A DNA stretch of 64,000 nucleotides from Chryseobacterium sp. R2A-55 (GTDB lineage: Bacteria > Bacteroidota > Bacteroidia > Flavobacteriales > Weeksellaceae). The position numbers and the translations under genes were made by a program. Under the pieces are notes generated by a model. The model saw only the letters and a program-made list of their open reading frames with translations. It was not told the DNA's origin and searched no databases. Within the stretch, counting starts at the first letter, position 1. Each line of letters starts with the position of its first letter. The stretch lies in contig NZ_JACBFP010000002.1 in NCBI RefSeq assembly GCF_021401085.1, positions 124,001 to 188,000 on the forward strand. The letters are read 5' to 3'. This document shows, one piece after another, positions 61,044 through 64,000 of this stretch.

Positions 61044-61060
61044 AGACGGAAGTCTGAATA
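61044..61060. repeat. Intergenic repeat word (copy 1)
   Basis: AGACGGAAGTCTGAATA here and AGACGGAAGTCGAATA at 62771-62786 differ by one base deletion. Both lie in gaps next to genes of the same run. The surrounding gap 60993-61392 has one small ORF (61134-61253) and no other feature. Confidence 0.35.
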
Positions 61061-61133
61061 ATATTTTGATTTTTAGAAAAAATTTGATTAATTTTAGAAA
61101 AAGTTTTTTTACTCCCGTCATTTGATAAAGAGA

Positions 61134-61253
61134 ATGAAGAAAACGAAATATTTGATTTCTGCGAAAGAAAATCGAAAGCATTTGAAAGATTCATTTGATG
61201 ACGCAAAAAAAGGGACTATTGAGAAAATTCTCACTAAGGATTTGTGGAAATAG
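61134..61253 (+). CDS. Small basic ORF, possible remnant or micro-protein
   Basis: A 39-codon frame, MKKTKYLISAKENRKHLKDSF and on to ILTKDLWK, is rich in Lys and has plausible helical character. No clear ribosome-binding site or promoter motif is seen and I recognise no family. It could be a decayed antitoxin-like gene or chance. Confidence 0.3.
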   Translation: MKKTKYLISAKENRKHLKDSFDDAKKGTIEKILTKDLWK

Positions 61254-61392
61254 TTGAATATTTAAGGAAATAGAAGAAAAGATTAAGGACTGGTCTGTTC
61301 TTTTTCTTCTTCAACAGAAAGTTAATAATTAAAACGTTTTTCAAAGTCTGCAAGGTAAATTCCGGCATTGAAAAAACATTTGAGAAAACAAA

Positions 61393-62763
61393 TTGGAAGA
61401 ATTTTTTGAAAACGAGTTGGTCATCAAATTTGAGCAGATGATCGAAAATAATGAGGAACTTTACTTTGAGACAGAAGAGTTCGATGAAATCATTATTTAC
61501 TACCTGGAAATCGGTGATGTTTCTTATGCGGAAATAGCAACCAATTACGCACTGAAAATCCACCCCAATTCCCTAGAATTAAAAACAAAAAAATTCGAAG
61601 TTCTGCTGGAACTCGAAAAGTACACACGTGCCAAGGAACTCATGGACGAACTGCGCGAATCCTCCATGGAAAGTACAGACTTCCTGGTGTGTTGTGCAAA
61701 ATATTACTCGAGTCTCGGAAATCCGAGAAGAGCGATAGAATTCTGCGAAAAAGCTCTGGAATTGAAAGAAGAGGAAAATTTCCTCCACATTTTCATTGCT
61801 GATGAATACGTGAATCTGGAAGATCCTTTCAACGCACTGAAACATTACAAACTGGCACTGCTGTTCGAGCACCAAGATGAATACGCGTTAGAAAATGCAA
61901 TGTTTTGCTACAATCAGCTCAACAAAAGCGACGAGGCAATCAAGTTTTTGAACGACTATCTGGATAAGTATCCTTTTTCCGAAATCGCTTGGTTTGAATA
62001 TGGACAGTTTTTCTTCAACCGAAAAAATTACGAGGAAGCCATCAAAGGATTTGATTATCTCTTAGCCATCAATTCAGAGGCGATCGCAGTTTATGCGAAT
62101 AAAGCGGCGTGCTACGAAGCCATGGAAGAGTGGATGAAGGCGATTTCTGTTTACGAGGAAATGCTGGAATTGGAATACACCAAATCTTTTACGTTTTACA
62201 AAATCGGATTGTGCTACAAAGAAAACAAACAGCCTCTTTTGGCCCTGAACTGCTTCCAAAAATCATTGCGGGATGATCCACAGTTTTACCTTTCCATGAT
62301 GGAGCAATCCTATATTTACGAGGAAATGGGAGGAATGAAGGAAGCGCTGCATTTTGCCCAAGAAGCAGTTTCGCTCAATGAAAACAATTTGGATTACCAG
62401 AAAAGATTGGCTTTTCTTTACATTGACTCTGGAAAATTTGAAGAAAGTCTGGAATGTCTGAAAAAACTGGTCGATTTTGAACCGCAGCGGTTTTACAATT
62501 GGTATGCGCTCTCAGAAGTGCTCATGTTGGTAGGTGAATATGAAGATGCGATTTCCACATTGCAATCGGCGACAAAGAAGCACAACCGGGCAGAATTGTA
62601 TTATCAGCTCAGCAATTGCTATTTCCACATGAACAATCAGAAAGAGGGCAGAAACGTGCTTGCTGTAGCGCTTGAACTCGATCCTAATCTTCTGGAAGAT
62701 ATGCAGCAGAAATATCCCTTCATTAAGGAGGAAGCAGATAAAGTGAAGGCGAAAAAGAAATAA
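61393..62763 (+). CDS. Tetratricopeptide repeat protein
   Basis: The 456-residue product starts at a TTG (translated MEEFFENELVIKFEQM) because an in-frame TGA lies four codons upstream. It is a cytosolic protein made of about ten TPR units from residue 40 to 440, for example GNPRRAIEFCEKALELKEEENF, PFNALKHYKLALLFEHQDEYA and QPLLALNCFQKSLRDDPQFYL. No signal peptide or catalytic domain is present. The tail is Lys-rich. A protein-protein scaffold is the only safe inference. Confidence 0.88.
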   Translation: MEEFFENELVIKFEQMIENNEELYFETEEFDEIIIYYLEIGDVSYAEIATNYALKIHPNSLELKTKKFEVLLELEKYTRAKELMDELRESSMESTDFLVCCAKYYSSLGNPRRAIEFCEKALELKEEENFLHIFIADEYVNLEDPFNALKHYKLALLFEHQDEYALENAMFCYNQLNKSDEAIKFLNDYLDKYPFSEIAWFEYGQFFFNRKNYEEAIKGFDYLLAINSEAIAVYANKAACYEAMEEWMKAISVYEEMLELEYTKSFTFYKIGLCYKENKQPLLALNCFQKSLRDDPQFYLSMMEQSYIYEEMGGMKEALHFAQEAVSLNENNLDYQKRLAFLYIDSGKFEESLECLKKLVDFEPQRFYNWYALSEVLMLVGEYEDAISTLQSATKKHNRAELYYQLSNCYFHMNNQKEGRNVLAVALELDPNLLEDMQQKYPFIKEEADKVKAKKK

Positions 62764-62770
62764 GCTGGCA

Positions 62771-62786
62771 AGACGGAAGTCGAATA
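62771..62786. repeat. Intergenic repeat word (copy 2)
   Basis: Near copy of the word at 61044-61060, 7 bp after the TPR stop codon. Confidence 0.35.
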
Positions 62787-62835
62787 CCGAAGAAATCAGC
62801 CGATTTAAAGAAAATCGGATAAAATATCAGCAAAA

Positions 62836-62890
62836 TTTGCCACCAATACACGAAAACTTTATTCGTGAATGGGTGGCAATTTTATTTTTT
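62836..62890 (+). terminator. Rho-independent terminator after the TPR gene
   Basis: A two-step hairpin: TTGCCACC pairs with GGTGGCAA, and CACGAA with TTCGTG inside it. TTTTATTTTTT follows. Convergent with the membrane protein ending at 62904. Confidence 0.75.
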
Positions 62891-62903
62891 CAATAGTCAT
62901 AAA

Positions 62904-64000
62904 TCATTGGTAGTACTGATTCAGGAAAGCAAAAAACTCGCCCATTCGAAGTACATTATTCATACCCAAATAAAACAACAGTATTGAAACCGTAATGAAT
63001 AGAAAAGTCAACATTTTCGCGGAATTTTTATACGAAGAAAAAAGCCAGCCCATCATCAGTGGAACCACAAAAATAAAATGACCGCCATAAATATAGGATG
63101 TGTGAAGCCCGAATTTCAGGACACAATGGATGATGATATCCACAAAAAAAGAAATCATTAAAATCTGGACCAGCTTGTTCTTAAAGTTCTTGAAATAGGC
63201 CCAAAAAACCAAAACCAACACTAAACCGACGAAAATATACGGAACCACGGAAGTATAAACATCCATAAAAAGGGCTTTGTATTGGAATCCTTTTTTGTTG
63301 TGGTAATCCCGGATCAAGAAGTTGGAGAAAAGCATATTCCCTCCGAAAAACCAAGAGTAGATCATGTCCCAAAGGGGCGTGACCTTGGGTTTTGAAAACT
63401 TTTCATATTGCTCGCCGGATTTTTCGAAAAACCTCATGTAATTGAAATCCAAACGATAAAGGAAAAGCAGCACAAAAACGGCAACGGAAACAAAAACCTG
63501 AAGAGCAGCATTTCCCAATTTCCTCCAACTTTTAAACAAACCGTTTTCGAAAAGAAGCGGGATAAATACTTTCACTGCGTTGGTCACCGTTAAACCGCCG
63601 ATGGAAACGGTTGCCAAAGTCATAGAAGCGGTGGAAATTCTTTCTTCTTTTTTAAGTTTTAAAGCTGCGTAATAATTAAACAGCACCAGAAAAAACAAGG
63701 TGTAAGTGTAAGTTTCAGGGGTGAATGAAAGCAAAATCGTGGTGGTGAAAAATGAGAAAAAAACGATGATCAATAAGGAAATCGTTTTTGGAAGCTGAAT
63801 GATGTTTTTCAAATATTTGTACATCTGAATCAAAGCCAAACTCACCGCGAAGTTGCTGCACCACGCTAAAACCAAACGGAATATTTCGTCCTTTTTCCCA
63901 TTAGAAATGATGAAGGCAAATTCCCTGATCCAATTGAAAAAATAATTGGAAAGCGGATGTCTTTCAAATCCTCCTCCGGTCATCACAATTGCACGGTTAT
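62904..64000 (-). CDS. Polytopic membrane protein, DUF6080-like (N-terminus beyond window)
   Basis: The frame is open to the window edge (upstream residues read NRAIVMTGGGFERHPLSNYFF), so the true start is missing. At least 360 residues with about nine or ten hydrophobic helices are visible. The HPLSNYFFNWIREFAF segment after the first part, and the large number of helices without nucleotide motifs, fit GT-C-type or DUF6080 membrane proteins; that assignment is from memory and tentative. It is the second such protein in the window, after 15451-16773. Confidence 0.7.
   Translation of the reverse strand, partial: NRAIVMTGGGFERHPLSNYFFNWIREFAFIISNGKKDEIFRLVLAWCSNFAVSLALIQMYKYLKNIIQLPKTISLLIIVFFSFFTTTILLSFTPETYTYTLFFLVLFNYYAALKLKKEERISTASMTLATVSIGGLTVTNAVKVFIPLLFENGLFKSWRKLGNAALQVFVSVAVFVLLFLYRLDFNYMRFFEKSGEQYEKFSKPKVTPLWDMIYSWFFGGNMLFSNFLIRDYHNKKGFQYKALFMDVYTSVVPYIFVGLVLVLVFWAYFKNFKNKLVQILMISFFVDIIIHCVLKFGLHTSYIYGGHFIFVVPLMMGWLFSSYKNSAKMLTFLFITVSILLFYLGMNNVLRMGEFFAFLNQYYQ

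Noticed and set aside
1-64000. CRISPR array, prophage, insertion sequence or secretion-effector island
   Set aside because: No regular spaced repeats, transposase, integrase, phage structural genes or restriction genes were seen; the content is core-genome.

Overview
The window is a stretch of ordinary chromosome from a low-GC member of the Bacteroidota, most likely the Chryseobacterium branch of Flavobacteriia (Weeksellaceae). The evidence is the gene set: a MurF-alanine racemase fusion, 2TM-domain proteins, two GLPGLI-family proteins, a SprE/PorW-type gliding and type IX secretion lipoprotein, and TonB-linked outer-membrane receptors with a carboxypeptidase-like N-terminal domain. Many gene starts also carry the Bacteroidota -7 promoter element TAnnTTTG, and Shine-Dalgarno sequences are weak. 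I saw no insertion sequence, prophage, CRISPR array or rRNA operon. There is one tRNA.

Region by region. 1-4.3 kb: partial Cu/Zn superoxide dismutase lipoprotein, a TonB-dependent receptor, a small exported protein and an outer-membrane barrel. 4.5-5.7 kb: mnmA. 5.8-9.1 kb: a minus-strand signalling operon with a LytS-type kinase carrying a C-terminal 2TM domain, four stand-alone 2TM proteins and a LytTR response regulator. 9.2-12.6 kb: tRNA-Val(UAC), folC, tonB, exbD, exbB. 12.8-20.8 kb: an acidic cytosolic protein, a DUF885 lipoprotein, a polytopic membrane protein, fabG, rsmI, a MurC-like ligase and another acidic protein. 20.9-26.5 kb: tdk, murF-alr, a patatin/surface-antigen protein and ybeY, tightly packed.

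26.5-32.5 kb looks like a chromosome-maintenance region. Two perfect parS sites (TGTTTCACGTGAAACA) flank mnmG. About 3.5 kb further on, a 686-bp AT-rich gap between pgk and rpiB carries two perfect and two near-perfect DnaA boxes. I propose this gap as a candidate replication origin. It also ends in a strong terminator-like hairpin that could close a small RNA. 32.5-39.2 kb: a plus-strand run of rpiB, rnr, a LysE-type exporter, an LD-carboxypeptidase, yraN, a short-chain dehydrogenase and tsaB. 39.2-43.7 kb (minus): sprE/porW, maf, a KdsC-type phosphatase and a DUF2520 dehydrogenase-like protein.

43.8-45.6 kb: an ECF sigma factor, a membrane protein that looks like its anti-sigma partner, and a Spy-like exported protein. 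46-51.4 kb: lepA, small exported proteins, an M14 peptidase and a JmjC/cupin-like oxygenase. 51.5-56.7 kb: an outer-membrane receptor-like barrel with two GLPGLI proteins and a DinB protein. 56.8-59.4 kb: a ferrous iron operon (feoA, feoB and a 49-residue Cys-rich membrane peptide). 59.6-64 kb: a glmM-type phosphomutase, a TPR protein and the 3' part of a polytopic membrane protein that runs off the window.
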